From Pseudomonadota bacterium (GTDB taxonomy: Bacteria > Myxococcota_A > UBA796 > GCA-2862545), in assembly GCA_023954855.1 (NCBI GenBank), contig JAGSGY010000013.1:34902-98901 (forward strand): DNA of 64,000 nucleotides, in the 5' to 3' direction. The number at the start of each line of letters is the position of its first letter. Position 1 is the stretch's first letter. The notes below the pieces were generated by a model that had not been told where the DNA came from, ran no database searches, and saw only the letters and a list, made by a program, of their open reading frames with translations. Positions 28,823-38,850 of the stretch are shown here, piece by piece. Position numbers and translations under genes: made by a program.

Positions 28823-29605
28823 GTGACGCGCTTTGCGATCCGCGTGGAGTACGTCGGCACGGCGTTCTCGGGCTGGCAGGTGCAGCCGGGGGAGCGGACG
28901 GTCCAGCTCGTCATCGAGCAGGCGCTTGAGCGACTGGTTCAGCATCCAACCAGGGTGACGGTGAGCGGCCGTACGGACTCGGGTGTGCATGCGCTTGGCC
29001 AGGTCGCCTCCTTCGTGACGACGGCGTCTCGGAGTGCGCGAGCTGTCCGCGACGGGCTCAACGCCAACCTGCCCTCCGACGTCGCCGTCGTGGACGCGTG
29101 GGAGGTCCCGGAGGCCTTCGACCCCCGTCGCTGGTCTTGGGGCAAGCATTACCGCTACCGCTGGCTCAACCGTCCGTCGCGAAGCCCGATGCGGGCGGAT
29201 CACACGTGGCATCAGCGCCGAGTGCTGGACGTCGAGGCCATGAAGGTCGCTGCGTCCCATCTCGTGGGACGCCACGACTTCACGAGCTTTCGCGCCGCCG
29301 GCTGTGCGGCAGCGCACCCTATACGGGAGGTCACCCGCGTGGAGGTCGCACGTCATGACGACGAGGTCTGGCTCGACGTCTGGGGAAACGGCTTCTTGCG
29401 ACACATGGTGCGCATCGTCGCAGGCACGCTCACCGAGGTGGGACGGGGTGCGGAGACGTCAGAGTGGGTGCGAGCCGTTCTACAGGCGAAAGACCGCGAT
29501 CAAGCCGCACGCACGGCTCCCGCGGCTGGGCTCTGCCTTATCGAGGTCCGATACGAAGAAGGCCCGCCTCCGTGGCACGGGGGCGGGCCTCTGACGCTCG
29601 AGTAA
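28823..29605 (+). CDS. truA: tRNA pseudouridine(38-40) synthase TruA
   Basis: 260 residues from the GTG one base after the preceding stop. FAIRVEYVGTAFSGWQ is the N-terminal motif, TVSGRTDSGVHALGQVASF carries the catalytic Asp, and GNGFLRHMVRIVAGTL the C-terminal signature. It isomerises uridines 38-40 in the anticodon arm of many tRNAs. The coding end contains a hairpin that serves as the terminator of the convergent FYDLN gene. Confidence 0.96.
   Translation: MTRFAIRVEYVGTAFSGWQVQPGERTVQLVIEQALERLVQHPTRVTVSGRTDSGVHALGQVASFVTTASRSARAVRDGLNANLPSDVAVVDAWEVPEAFDPRRWSWGKHYRYRWLNRPSRSPMRADHTWHQRRVLDVEAMKVAASHLVGRHDFTSFRAAGCAAAHPIREVTRVEVARHDDEVWLDVWGNGFLRHMVRIVAGTLTEVGRGAETSEWVRAVLQAKDRDQAARTAPAAGLCLIEVRYEEGPPPWHGGGPLTLE
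29560..29590 (-). terminator. Terminator of the FYDLN gene embedded in the truA coding end
   Basis: AGGCCCGCC (29560-29568) and GGCGGGCCT (29582-29590) form a perfect nine-base-pair stem. Read on the minus strand it lies about 20 bases after the FYDLN stop and is followed by TTCTTCG. There is no T-run on the plus side, so it works better for the minus-strand gene. Confidence 0.65.
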
Positions 29606-29609
29606 GCGC

Positions 29610-29891
29610 TTACTCTTCGTCGTCTTCTTCGGCGGCATCGTCTTCGATGTCGTCATCGCCGTCCTCGTCGTCTCCGTCCGCCTCGGGCGCGGGCGCGGGG
29701 GCCGGCTCTTCCTCGATCTTCGGGATCGGGCGGCCGCGACCGGAGAGCAGGGAGCGCATATCCTCTGCGGGAGCCTCGCGCTGATCCGTCTTGCAGTCGG
29801 GACAGCTGGGCACTTCGCGGTTGAGGTCGTAGAACCTGCATCCGCACTCAAAACAGACGTAGCGGGTTCCAAGCTTGGCCTTGTCGAGCAT
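29610..29891 (-). CDS. FYDLN acid-domain zinc-ribbon protein
   Basis: 93 residues from the ATG at 29891, with GGAGGAG upstream. LGTRYVCFECGCRFYDLNRE..CPDC has the C-x-x-C...C-x-x-C zinc ribbon and the FYDLN motif that names this family. The rest is extremely acidic, ending in runs of Asp/Glu with a short Pro/Ala linker. The family has no known function; the acidic tail could mimic nucleic acid or bind a basic protein. It converges on truA with four bases between stops. Confidence 0.85.
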   Translation of the reverse strand: MLDKAKLGTRYVCFECGCRFYDLNREVPSCPDCKTDQREAPAEDMRSLLSGRGRPIPKIEEEPAPAPAPEADGDDEDGDDDIEDDAAEEDDEE

Positions 29892-30017
29892 TCTAGCTCC
29901 TCCGGGCAATCCGATAATGGACCGCGCTCATACCACACCGGGACCGCACGTCAAGGTAGGTCGCGCTCGCTTCCCCCCGGCTCTATGGTTAGGCATCGAG
30001 CAAGATCCGGAGGACTG

Positions 30018-31499
30018 ATGCGCTTTCACGCCCTATTCTGCCTGGGACTCATTGCCTGTGGTGGCGAGAAGGTCCTTGTGTCGAGTGACGTGCGCGTGGA
30101 CCAGGCCGATCCGGGAAGCGATCCCGATAGCGAGTCGTCCCGGGTCTGCACTTCTCCCAATGGGGACATCTTCGCGGTGTGGTCGGACGCACGCAGTGGC
30201 ATTCCGGCTGTGTGGCTCAATGAGTCTACGGATGGCGGGCTCACCTGGCTTGAGCAGCCGATCCTGGTCAACCAAGGCTCTGGTGCGGCGACCCACCCCG
30301 AGATTGCGTGTACTTCCGATAAGGTCCACGTCGTGTGGGAAGACACGCGTGACGGGCTTCTGGAGAACAAGAACATCTACCTCGCGTCGGGCGCCCGCGG
30401 CGGTGCCGGAAACCTCCGCTTTGGCGACGAAGATGTGCAGCTCGACGGCGATGAAGACGGCGACCACCACAGCCTGAGGCCGCAGATCGCTGCATTTCGG
30501 GACAGCGTTTGGGTGGTGTGGTCCGACCAGCGAAATGGTGCGTACGACATCTACGCGGCCACTTCAGCAGACGCTGGCGACACCTTCTACGAGCCTCGCC
30601 GGCTGGACTCGGACGAGCCAGGCAGCGCATTCTCGGCGTCGCCACGGATCGCTTCTTCTGGGCCTGACCTCGTGTTCGTCGCCTGGGAGGATTCTCGAAA
30701 CGGGCTCAGCGACATCTACGGCGCGATGTCCGACAACGGCGGCCTGAGCTTCGACGACGACTACCGGCTCGACCTGGGCGAGGCCGCCGGCGCGAGCGAT
30801 TCCTTCAGCCCACAGGTCGCCGCTGACGATGACGGTACCGCCTACGTGGTCTGGCACGACACGCGCGACGCCCCCGGCCGGGACGTGTACATCAACTGGA
30901 CCAGCAACGGCGGCGCGAGCTGGGCGGCGGAGGCCGTGCGCGTCGACTCTGACAACCCAGGCTTTGCCGACTCCATTCTTCCGAGTGTCGCCGTGGCCTG
31001 CGGGGTGGGGCACCTTGCATGGCAAGACGACCGGTCCGGCGGCTATGACCTGTTCTACCGGCGCGTCATCGGCGGAGGCTTTGCCGACGAAGAAGTCCGC
31101 ATCAACGGTGGGGGTGCCGGCGCCGCCAATAGTGTCGATGCGAAGGTCGTGGCCTCTGGAGGCTGCAGCACCGCGTCCGACGCCTCGGTAGCCATCGCCT
31201 GGCGAGACCTACGCTCGGACTCCGAAGAGCTCGGCTACAACGACCTCTACTACACGGGCTCGACCGACAATGGCCTGAGCTTCTCGGCACTGGACCTGCG
31301 ACTGGATGCCCTTCAAGCCGGCACGTCGTACAAGGTTGACTTGAGCATTGATCTTCAGGGCGAGGATCTCCGCGCCCTCTGGGTCGACGGACGCTCCGGC
31401 AGCGCCGATGTGTACTTCCACGGGCTCCCGATAGGGGAGGAAGCGGTGCTGGTCCCCGTGGCGGCCTCTGAGCTGGAAGAAGAGGAAGGCGCGGACTGA
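30018..31499 (+). CDS. Lipoprotein with Asp-box (BNR/sialidase-like) repeats
   Basis: 493 residues from the ATG at 30018, with GGAGGACTG before it. The signal ends LGLIACGG, so Cys12 is the lipidation site. At least five Asp-box motifs (S-x-D/N-x-G-x-T/S-W/F) are visible: STDGGLTW, SADAGDTF, SDNGGLSF, TSNGGASW and STDNGLSF. Between them V-W-x-D-x-R-x-G (VWSDARSG, VWEDTRDG, VWSDQRNG, VWHDTRDA) recurs about once per blade. This predicts a six-bladed beta-propeller. The Arg triad of true sialidases is not evident, so a binding role is more likely. Probably cell-surface. Confidence 0.8.
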   Translation: MRFHALFCLGLIACGGEKVLVSSDVRVDQADPGSDPDSESSRVCTSPNGDIFAVWSDARSGIPAVWLNESTDGGLTWLEQPILVNQGSGAATHPEIACTSDKVHVVWEDTRDGLLENKNIYLASGARGGAGNLRFGDEDVQLDGDEDGDHHSLRPQIAAFRDSVWVVWSDQRNGAYDIYAATSADAGDTFYEPRRLDSDEPGSAFSASPRIASSGPDLVFVAWEDSRNGLSDIYGAMSDNGGLSFDDDYRLDLGEAAGASDSFSPQVAADDDGTAYVVWHDTRDAPGRDVYINWTSNGGASWAAEAVRVDSDNPGFADSILPSVAVACGVGHLAWQDDRSGGYDLFYRRVIGGGFADEEVRINGGGAGAANSVDAKVVASGGCSTASDASVAIAWRDLRSDSEELGYNDLYYTGSTDNGLSFSALDLRLDALQAGTSYKVDLSIDLQGEDLRALWVDGRSGSADVYFHGLPIGEEAVLVPVAASELEEEEGAD

Positions 31500-31519
31500 G
31501 TGCCATCGGCGCCGACCGG

Positions 31520-31546
31520 TTGACAGCTTGACGATGGCCGAATAAG
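31520..31546 (+). promoter_or_regulatory. Possible sigma-70-type promoter of rplM-rpsI
   Basis: A perfect TTGACA at 31520-31525 is followed after 15 bases by AATAAG (4 of 6 matches to TATAAT), about 58 bases before the rplM ATG. The spacer is shorter than the 17-base optimum. No other candidate in the 104-base gap is better. Confidence 0.4.
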
Positions 31547-31603
31547 CCGCGCGGGCTCGGGGACCTACCTTGGTTCCCAAAACAGATTGGAAAGCCCTTC
31601 ATC

Positions 31604-32035
31604 ATGCGCACCTACTCCGCAAAGCCCGGTGAGATCGAGCGCGAGTGGTTCGTCGTCGACGCATCCGAGCACAATCTCGGTCGTCTCGCGAACAAGATCG
31701 CAACGATCCTCCGCGGCAAGCACAAGCCGACGTTTACCCCCCATGTCGATACCGGTGACTTCGTTGTCGTCGTCAACGCCTCGCAGGTCAACCTGACGGG
31801 ACGCAAGCTCGACCAGAAGCTCTACCATCGCCACACCGGCTACATGGGCGGCCTGCGCAGCATCGATGCTCGCACCGTTCGTGAGACCGATCCCGAGCGC
31901 ATGATTCAGCAGGCCGTCAAGGGAATGCTCCCGAAGAACCGCCTGTCGCGTCAGCTCATCAAGAAGCTCAAGGTCTATGGCGGATCTGAGCACCCCCACG
32001 CAGCGCAGCAGCCTAAGCCGCTGCCGATTTCCTGA
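31604..32035 (+). CDS. rplM: 50S ribosomal protein L13
   Basis: 143 residues. [22 protein letters not shown] opens the protein, [22 protein letters not shown] follows, and [25 protein letters not shown] is the L13 signature. It is assembled early in the 50S subunit. It is paired with rpsI eight bases downstream, the usual two-gene operon in which L13 can repress its own mRNA. Confidence 0.97.
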   Translation: MRTYSAKPGEIEREWFVVDASEHNLGRLANKIATILRGKHKPTFTPHVDTGDFVVVVNASQVNLTGRKLDQKLYHRHTGYMGGLRSIDARTVRETDPERMIQQAVKGMLPKNRLSRQLIKKLKVYGGSEHPHAAQQPKPLPIS

Positions 32036-32043
32036 GGTCCAAC

Positions 32044-32442
32044 ATGGCTCGCACGGTTTCTCAGTACAACGGCACGGGTCGACGCAAGTCGGCAACGGCT
32101 CGCGTTTACCTTCGCCCCGGCAACGGCCGCCTGTTCGTGAACAAGCGCCCCGTCGAGGAATACTTCGTCCGCGAAACGCTGCGGATGGACCTCACTCAGC
32201 CGCTCAACCTCACCGAGACCCGCGACTCGTACGACACGTACGTCACGGTTCGCGGCGGTGGCCACACCGGTCAGGCCGGAGCCATTCGCCTCGGCATTGC
32301 TCGTGCACTCGTCAGCGCCAACCCGTCGCTGCGCGAGTCGCTCAAGCACGCTGGCTTCCTGACGCGTGACGCCCGTAAGGTCGAGCGTAAGAAGTACGGC
32401 CAGCCTGGTGCTCGTGCCCGCTTCCAGTTCTCGAAGCGCTAA
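32044..32442 (+). CDS. rpsI: 30S ribosomal protein S9
   Basis: 132 residues. [19 protein letters not shown] is the N-terminal signature, [19 protein letters not shown] the S9 core motif, and the protein ends [11 protein letters not shown], whose C-terminal basic tail reaches the P-site tRNA. A terminator follows 21 bases after the stop. Confidence 0.97.
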   Translation: MARTVSQYNGTGRRKSATARVYLRPGNGRLFVNKRPVEEYFVRETLRMDLTQPLNLTETRDSYDTYVTVRGGGHTGQAGAIRLGIARALVSANPSLRESLKHAGFLTRDARKVERKKYGQPGARARFQFSKR

Positions 32443-32463
32443 GCCTTCATCGACTGCAGCTTC

Positions 32464-32497
32464 GAGCCTCGCCTTCGGGCGGGGCTCTTGTTGTTTG
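32464..32497 (+). terminator. Terminator after rpsI
   Basis: A ten-base-pair stem, GAGCCTCGCC with GGCGGGGCTC (one T-G pair) and a TTCG loop, is followed by TTGTTGTTT. Good placement 21 bases after the stop. Confidence 0.85.
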
Positions 32498-34398
<1,901 letters not shown>

Positions 34399-34643
34399 TC
34401 GTCCCGCGTACGAAACGGCTCGCGCGCCACTCCTGTGTGTTCGTACGCAGGCCCAGGCCGAAGAGGGGACTGCCGAGAAGACCGGTTCCTTTGTACGTTG
34501 GCACGAAATTCGCTCACCACTTGTGTGAGCGGGCTTTCCGCTGCCCATCACCGGGTGTACAGTAAGGTTCAGAATCGACGAAAACCAAGGACTAGCCCGC
34601 GTTCCCGTGGGTGTGTTCTGTGGCTCCGGGGGGCGCCGAGACC

Positions 34644-36086
34644 GTGGCGCTGAATCTCTCACTTCAGTACAAGCAGACTCAGAGTCTGGTCATCACTCCG
34701 AAGTTGCGGCAGGCGATCAAGCTCCTGCAGTACTCGCACATCGAGATGGTGTCCCACGTTGAGGAGCAGCTGCTCGAGAACCCGACGCTCGAGGCGGTTC
34801 CCGACACCGAGTACGGAGACAACACGGCGCAGGCCGAGCTTCGCGAGTCCGCGGGTGCGGCTGACCGGGACCGGCTTGAGCAGCAGAACGGCGCTGAGAC
34901 GAGCATCGACTGGGAGAAGTTCCTAGCCCACATGTCGGACCGCGGTCCGGGGCTCGCGAGCGGGTCGCTGGGCGGCACGATTCACGACGACCTTCCGCCG
35001 ATCGAGACCAACCTCACCTATGGCGAGTCACTGGCGGACCACCTCATCTTCCAGCTCCAGATGATGCGGATGAGTGATGAGGAGCATCGGGCCGCCGAGA
35101 CCATCGCCCACAACCTCGATGCACGTGGCTACCTCGCTTGCGCGCTCGAGGACATCGCGACGGACGCCGACGTCGACATCGAGATTGCGCTCAACGCCTT
35201 GGAGCTCATTCAGAGCCTAGACCCGTACGGATGTGGGGCCAGAGGCCTCTCGGAGTGTCTCGTGCTCCAGGCTCGGGTCGTGTACCCCGAGGACGATACG
35301 TTTGAGCGCATCCTCACCGACCATCTCCGCAATCTCGAGCACAAGAACTACGCTGCGATTGGCAAGGCACTCGGTCTAGATCTCGAAGACGTCATCGAGT
35401 ACCACAAGATGATTCAGGAGCTGGAACCGCACCCTGGGCGGCCGTTCAGCAGCGAAGAACCGCGCTACATCACGCCGGACCTCTACGTGCGACAGCTCGA
35501 AGGGGAGTGGGTGGTCCTGCTCAACGAAGAGGGCATGCCCGAGCTCAAGATCAGCCGCTACTACCAGAAGGTGATGGAGAGCGCGAAGAAAGAGGACAAG
35601 GAGTACTTGATCGACAAGCTCAAGGGCGCCGAGTTCCTCATCAAGTCGATCCACAAACGCCGGCGCACGATTCGGCGGGTGATGGAGAGCATCTTGAAGT
35701 TCCAAGCCGACTTCTTCGAAGTGGGCGTGCAGGGACTTCGCCCCTTGATTCTTCAGGACGTCGCCGACGACATCGATGTGCACATGAGCACGGTGTCTCG
35801 GGCGACGACCAACAAGTACGTCCATACGCCGCACGGCATCTTGGACCTCAAGTTCTTCTTCACGTCGGGTGTCCGTCAGGAGACGGGCGGCGACATGGCT
35901 GCCGAGGCGATCAAGCAGCGTATCCGCTCGATGATTGCCGAGGAAAACCCGAAGAAACCGCTGTCCGATCAGGCGCTTGCCAAAGCGCTTGCGGCAGACG
36001 GCGTCCGTGTCGCTCGTCGCACGGTCGCGAAGTACCGCGAGGCGCTCGGCATCCTGTCGAGCTCCAAGCGTAAGCAGGTGTTCTAG
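34644..36086 (+). CDS. rpoN: RNA polymerase sigma-54 factor
   Basis: 480 residues from the GTG at 34644, chosen because LNLSLQYKQTQSLVITPKLRQAIKLLQYS then matches the activator-interacting region I of the family; an ATG at 34611 would add a poor extension. The core-binding region is in the middle, LILQDVADDIDVHMSTVSRATTNKY holds the helix-turn-helix, and the RpoN box ARRTVAKYREALGI is at the C-terminus. It recognises -24/-12 promoters and needs AAA+ activators; none is encoded here. hpf lies 23 bases downstream, as is common for rpoN. Confidence 0.97.
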   Translation: MALNLSLQYKQTQSLVITPKLRQAIKLLQYSHIEMVSHVEEQLLENPTLEAVPDTEYGDNTAQAELRESAGAADRDRLEQQNGAETSIDWEKFLAHMSDRGPGLASGSLGGTIHDDLPPIETNLTYGESLADHLIFQLQMMRMSDEEHRAAETIAHNLDARGYLACALEDIATDADVDIEIALNALELIQSLDPYGCGARGLSECLVLQARVVYPEDDTFERILTDHLRNLEHKNYAAIGKALGLDLEDVIEYHKMIQELEPHPGRPFSSEEPRYITPDLYVRQLEGEWVVLLNEEGMPELKISRYYQKVMESAKKEDKEYLIDKLKGAEFLIKSIHKRRRTIRRVMESILKFQADFFEVGVQGLRPLILQDVADDIDVHMSTVSRATTNKYVHTPHGILDLKFFFTSGVRQETGGDMAAEAIKQRIRSMIAEENPKKPLSDQALAKALAADGVRVARRTVAKYREALGILSSSKRKQVF

Positions 36087-36109
36087 GCCCGAGAGGGCAA
36101 GGAGGTGGA

Positions 36110-36472
36110 ATGCGACTCGAAGTAAGCTTCCGAAACATGCGGGGCAGAGATGAGGTACGGCGTCGTGCCGAAGGCCTCTTCGACAAGCTTGAGCGCTTTC
36201 TCGACCCAGCTGCCGAAGCCCACATCACGGTGAATCGGGAGCACGGTACGTTCGAGGTCGACTGTGTGGTCACAAACCACAAGGCGATTCATAAGAAGAC
36301 CGAGGCCGACGACGACCTTCGGACGGCTCTCGATCGCATGTTCCATGGCATGGAGGAGCAGCTTCGCCGTGCGAAGGAGCGTCGGATCGACCGGTCCCGC
36401 CATCGCCCCGAGCAGCAGGACGAGGACGAGGATGAGTTCGACGATGAACTCGATGTCGTGGTCAACGACTAG
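36110..36472 (+). CDS. hpf: Ribosome hibernation promoting factor, short form with acidic tail
   Basis: 120 residues, with AAGGAGGTGG just upstream of the ATG. LEVSFRNMRGRDEVRRRAEG and AHITVNREHGTFEVDCVV, then AIHKKTEADDDLRTALDRM, fit the S30AE domain that sits in the decoding centre and silences 70S ribosomes. It lacks the C-terminal dimerisation domain of long HPF but has an Asp/Glu-rich end. The rpoN-hpf order is widely conserved in proteobacteria. Confidence 0.92.
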   Translation: MRLEVSFRNMRGRDEVRRRAEGLFDKLERFLDPAAEAHITVNREHGTFEVDCVVTNHKAIHKKTEADDDLRTALDRMFHGMEEQLRRAKERRIDRSRHRPEQQDEDEDEFDDELDVVVND

Positions 36473-36500
36473 CTGAACAGCGACGTCTGTTCGTCAATCT

Positions 36501-36538
36501 CGCCCCTCCCTACAGGTTTTGCCTGTCGGGGAGGGGCG
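36501..36538 (+). terminator. Long hairpin after hpf, probable terminator
   Basis: CGCCCCTCCC pairs perfectly with GGGAGGGGCG, and inside it ACAGG pairs with CCTGT, giving about 15 base pairs with one small internal loop. It is followed by AATTTGTTC, so the T-run is weak; Rho assistance or a transcript-stabilising role is possible. Confidence 0.65.
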
Positions 36539-36650
36539 AATTTGTTCGTGCGGGTCGGAAATTCTGGGCGGTTCACCTGCTTGACACATGCGCGCCTCGT
36601 GATAGCTCCGGCCTCTTTCCGCACTTCTAGCCCCTACCTGAGGCGAATGC

Positions 36651-37811
36651 ATGGCCCTCCAGAACTTCCTCTTCACATCTGAGTCCGTGACCGAGGGTCA
36701 CCCCGACAAGATGTGCGACAACATCTCCGACGCCGTCCTCGATGCGCACCTCGCGCAGGACCCGAACGCTCGCGTTGCTTGCGAGACCGCTGTCAAGACC
36801 GGCTTCGTGCTGCTCGCCGGTGAGATCACCTCGCGCGCCCGCGTCGACTACCCGGCCATCGTCCGCGAGACGGTCAAGGACATCGGCTACACGCACTCCG
36901 ACATGGGCTTCGACGCTGCGACCTGCGCCGTCATGGTGGCCGTCGAAGAGCAGAGCCCCGACATCGCCCAGGGCGTTGACGAGGGCGAGGGCCTGTACAA
37001 GGAGCAGGGCGCTGGCGACCAGGGCATGATGTTCGGCTACGCCTGCACCGAGACCGACGCTCTGATGCCGATGAGCATCTACTACTCGCACCGCATGAGC
37101 GAGAACCTCTCGCTTGCCCGCAACGACGGTCGCCTCGGCTTCCTTCGTCCCGACGGCAAGACCCAGGTCACCGTCGAGTACCGCGACGGCAAGCCCTTCC
37201 GCGTCGACGCGGTGGTCGTTTCCTCGCAGCATGCCGAGGAGGTCACCCACGACGACCTTCGCGAGGGCATCATCAACGAGGTCATCAACAAGACCATCCC
37301 CGCCGAGCTGATGGACGCCAACACGCGTCTGTTCGTGAACCCGACGGGCCGCTTCGTCATCGGTGGCCCCATGGGCGACGCTGGCCTCACCGGCCGCAAG
37401 ATTATCGTCGACACCTATGGTGGACATGGCTCGCACGGTGGTGGCGCCTTCTCGGGCAAGGACCCGTCCAAGGTCGACCGCTCCGCCGCATACATGACCC
37501 GCTACGTCGCCAAGAACCTCGTCGCCGCCGGCTACGCGGACCGCGCACTCGTGCAGGTTGCCTACGCCATCGGCGTTGCCGACCCGGTCTCCGTCATGGT
37601 CGACACCTACGGCACTGGCAAGGTCAGCGACGAGAAGCTCTCCGAGTGCGTTCGCGAGATCTTCCCCATGAAGCCTGCTGGCCTCATTGAGCACCTCGGT
37701 CTGCTTCAGCCCATCTACCGCCGCACTGCTGCGCACGGACACTTCGGTCGTCCCGGCATGCCGTGGGAGCGCGTGGACATGGTCGACGCGATCAAGGGCT
37801 ACCTCGGCTAG
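36651..37811 (+). CDS. metK: S-adenosylmethionine synthetase
   Basis: 386 residues. [24 protein letters not shown] is the N-terminal ATP/Met-binding motif, [12 protein letters not shown] the GAGDQG signature, [18 protein letters not shown] the central motif, and [19 protein letters not shown] the P-loop-like motif. It makes SAM from methionine and ATP. A TTGACA is present at 36581 but lacks a good -10 at normal distance. The 110 bases before the ATG do not fold into a SAM riboswitch that I can recognise. Confidence 0.98.
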   Translation: MALQNFLFTSESVTEGHPDKMCDNISDAVLDAHLAQDPNARVACETAVKTGFVLLAGEITSRARVDYPAIVRETVKDIGYTHSDMGFDAATCAVMVAVEEQSPDIAQGVDEGEGLYKEQGAGDQGMMFGYACTETDALMPMSIYYSHRMSENLSLARNDGRLGFLRPDGKTQVTVEYRDGKPFRVDAVVVSSQHAEEVTHDDLREGIINEVINKTIPAELMDANTRLFVNPTGRFVIGGPMGDAGLTGRKIIVDTYGGHGSHGGGAFSGKDPSKVDRSAAYMTRYVAKNLVAAGYADRALVQVAYAIGVADPVSVMVDTYGTGKVSDEKLSECVREIFPMKPAGLIEHLGLLQPIYRRTAAHGHFGRPGMPWERVDMVDAIKGYLG

Positions 37812-37830
37812 GCGATTCTTTTCGCGCCAA

Positions 37831-37868
37831 AGAGGTCGTGTCCTTCGGGGCGCGGCCTCTTGTCGTTT
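37831..37868 (+). terminator. Terminator after metK
   Basis: AGAGGTCGTGTCC pairs with GGGCGCGGCCTCT over 13 base pairs (three G-T) around a TTCG loop, followed by TGTCGTTT. It lies about 20 bases after the metK stop. Confidence 0.85.
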
Positions 37869-38033
37869 GGCCTCTTGCCCCGCAGCCCCCGCCGCTATGG
37901 CGCGCTCGGTTCGAGAGATCTGGCCGCAAGTGGCGTAGGGCAGGGGCTCCCCGACACAAACATTTCGCGGCACCTCATGGCCCCGCCTCCCCCGACGTAG
38001 TATTCGCAGCCTCTTACGCGCCGAGGAGAAGGT

Positions 38034-38849
38034 ATGGCAGCGAATCCGACCGGTGTTGGCGGTCACGAGTATGGTTACGCGAAGACGACGCGCACCGATA
38101 AGTGGTGGGTGGGTCCCGCAGCGACGGCCTTCGGGCTGGGCTTGTGGCTCATCTACTACGTCTGGTCTGCGGCTCAGGGTGACTACTACGCCGCCGGTCC
38201 CTACATGTCCCCGTTCTACCCGTTCTATCTGCATCCGTCGGAAGCAGGGATGGGTGCGAGCGACGCCTTCTTCGGAATGAACCCGGCTTGGTGGCCGGCG
38301 CTGATCAGCCCCGCGCTGATCGCGGGCTTCGCGCCCGGTGCATTCCGCATCACCTGCTACTACTACCGCAAGGCCTACTACCGCGCGTTCTTCGGAACGC
38401 CGCCGGGATGTGCGGTTGGCGCTCGCCCGCAGGACTACCGCGGCGAGACCTTCCTGCTGGTCTTCCAGAACCTGCACCGCTACGCGCTCTACGGCGCGCT
38501 GCTGCTGCTTCCATACCTGTACTGGGAGGCGTTCCAGTCCTTCCGCTACCACGGTGAGTGGGGCGTGGGTGTCGGCAGCATCGTCATGGTGCTCAACTCT
38601 GTCTTCCTGACCTTCTACACCCTCGGGTGCCACGCTTGGCGTCACCTCGTGGGTGGTCAGCTCAACTGCTTCTCCTGCGGTGCTGTGCCCCGCTTGCGCT
38701 ACGGCGCCTGGAAGGGCGTGAGCCGCCTCAACGAGAACCACATGAAGTGGGCGTGGACCAGCCTCATCTGGATTGCGTTCACGGACATCTACATTCGCCT
38801 CGTGTCCATGGGTGTCATCACTGACCTCAACACCTGGGGAGGATTCTAG
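38034..38849 (+). CDS. sdhC: Succinate dehydrogenase/fumarate reductase membrane anchor subunit
   Basis: 271 residues with about five hydrophobic helices. It is identified mainly by position directly before sdhA and sdhB, and by family features of the single-subunit anchors of actinobacterial and deltaproteobacterial complexes: FLLVFQNLHRYALYGA and LGCHAWRHLVGGQLNCFSCG, where the His residues are candidate heme ligands. The protein anchors SdhAB and passes electrons to the quinone pool. The CFSC pair faces the cytoplasmic side in my reading. The next ATG is one base after its stop. The direction of catalysis is not decidable from sequence. Confidence 0.8.
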   Translation: MAANPTGVGGHEYGYAKTTRTDKWWVGPAATAFGLGLWLIYYVWSAAQGDYYAAGPYMSPFYPFYLHPSEAGMGASDAFFGMNPAWWPALISPALIAGFAPGAFRITCYYYRKAYYRAFFGTPPGCAVGARPQDYRGETFLLVFQNLHRYALYGALLLLPYLYWEAFQSFRYHGEWGVGVGSIVMVLNSVFLTFYTLGCHAWRHLVGGQLNCFSCGAVPRLRYGAWKGVSRLNENHMKWAWTSLIWIAFTDIYIRLVSMGVITDLNTWGGF

Positions 38850-38850
38850 A

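Noticed and set aside
34399..34643. GCTCAC/GTGAGC inverted repeat (34512-34530) upstream of rpoN as a pyrG terminator
   Set aside because: The six-base-pair stem is followed by GGGCTTTCC with no T-run and lies over 100 bases from the pyrG stop. Nothing else in the 245-base gap could be named.
36541..36650. SAM riboswitch before metK
   Set aside because: The leader is short and I cannot build a SAM-I, SAM-II or SAM-IV fold. Only an isolated TTGACA without a matching -10 at normal spacing is visible.
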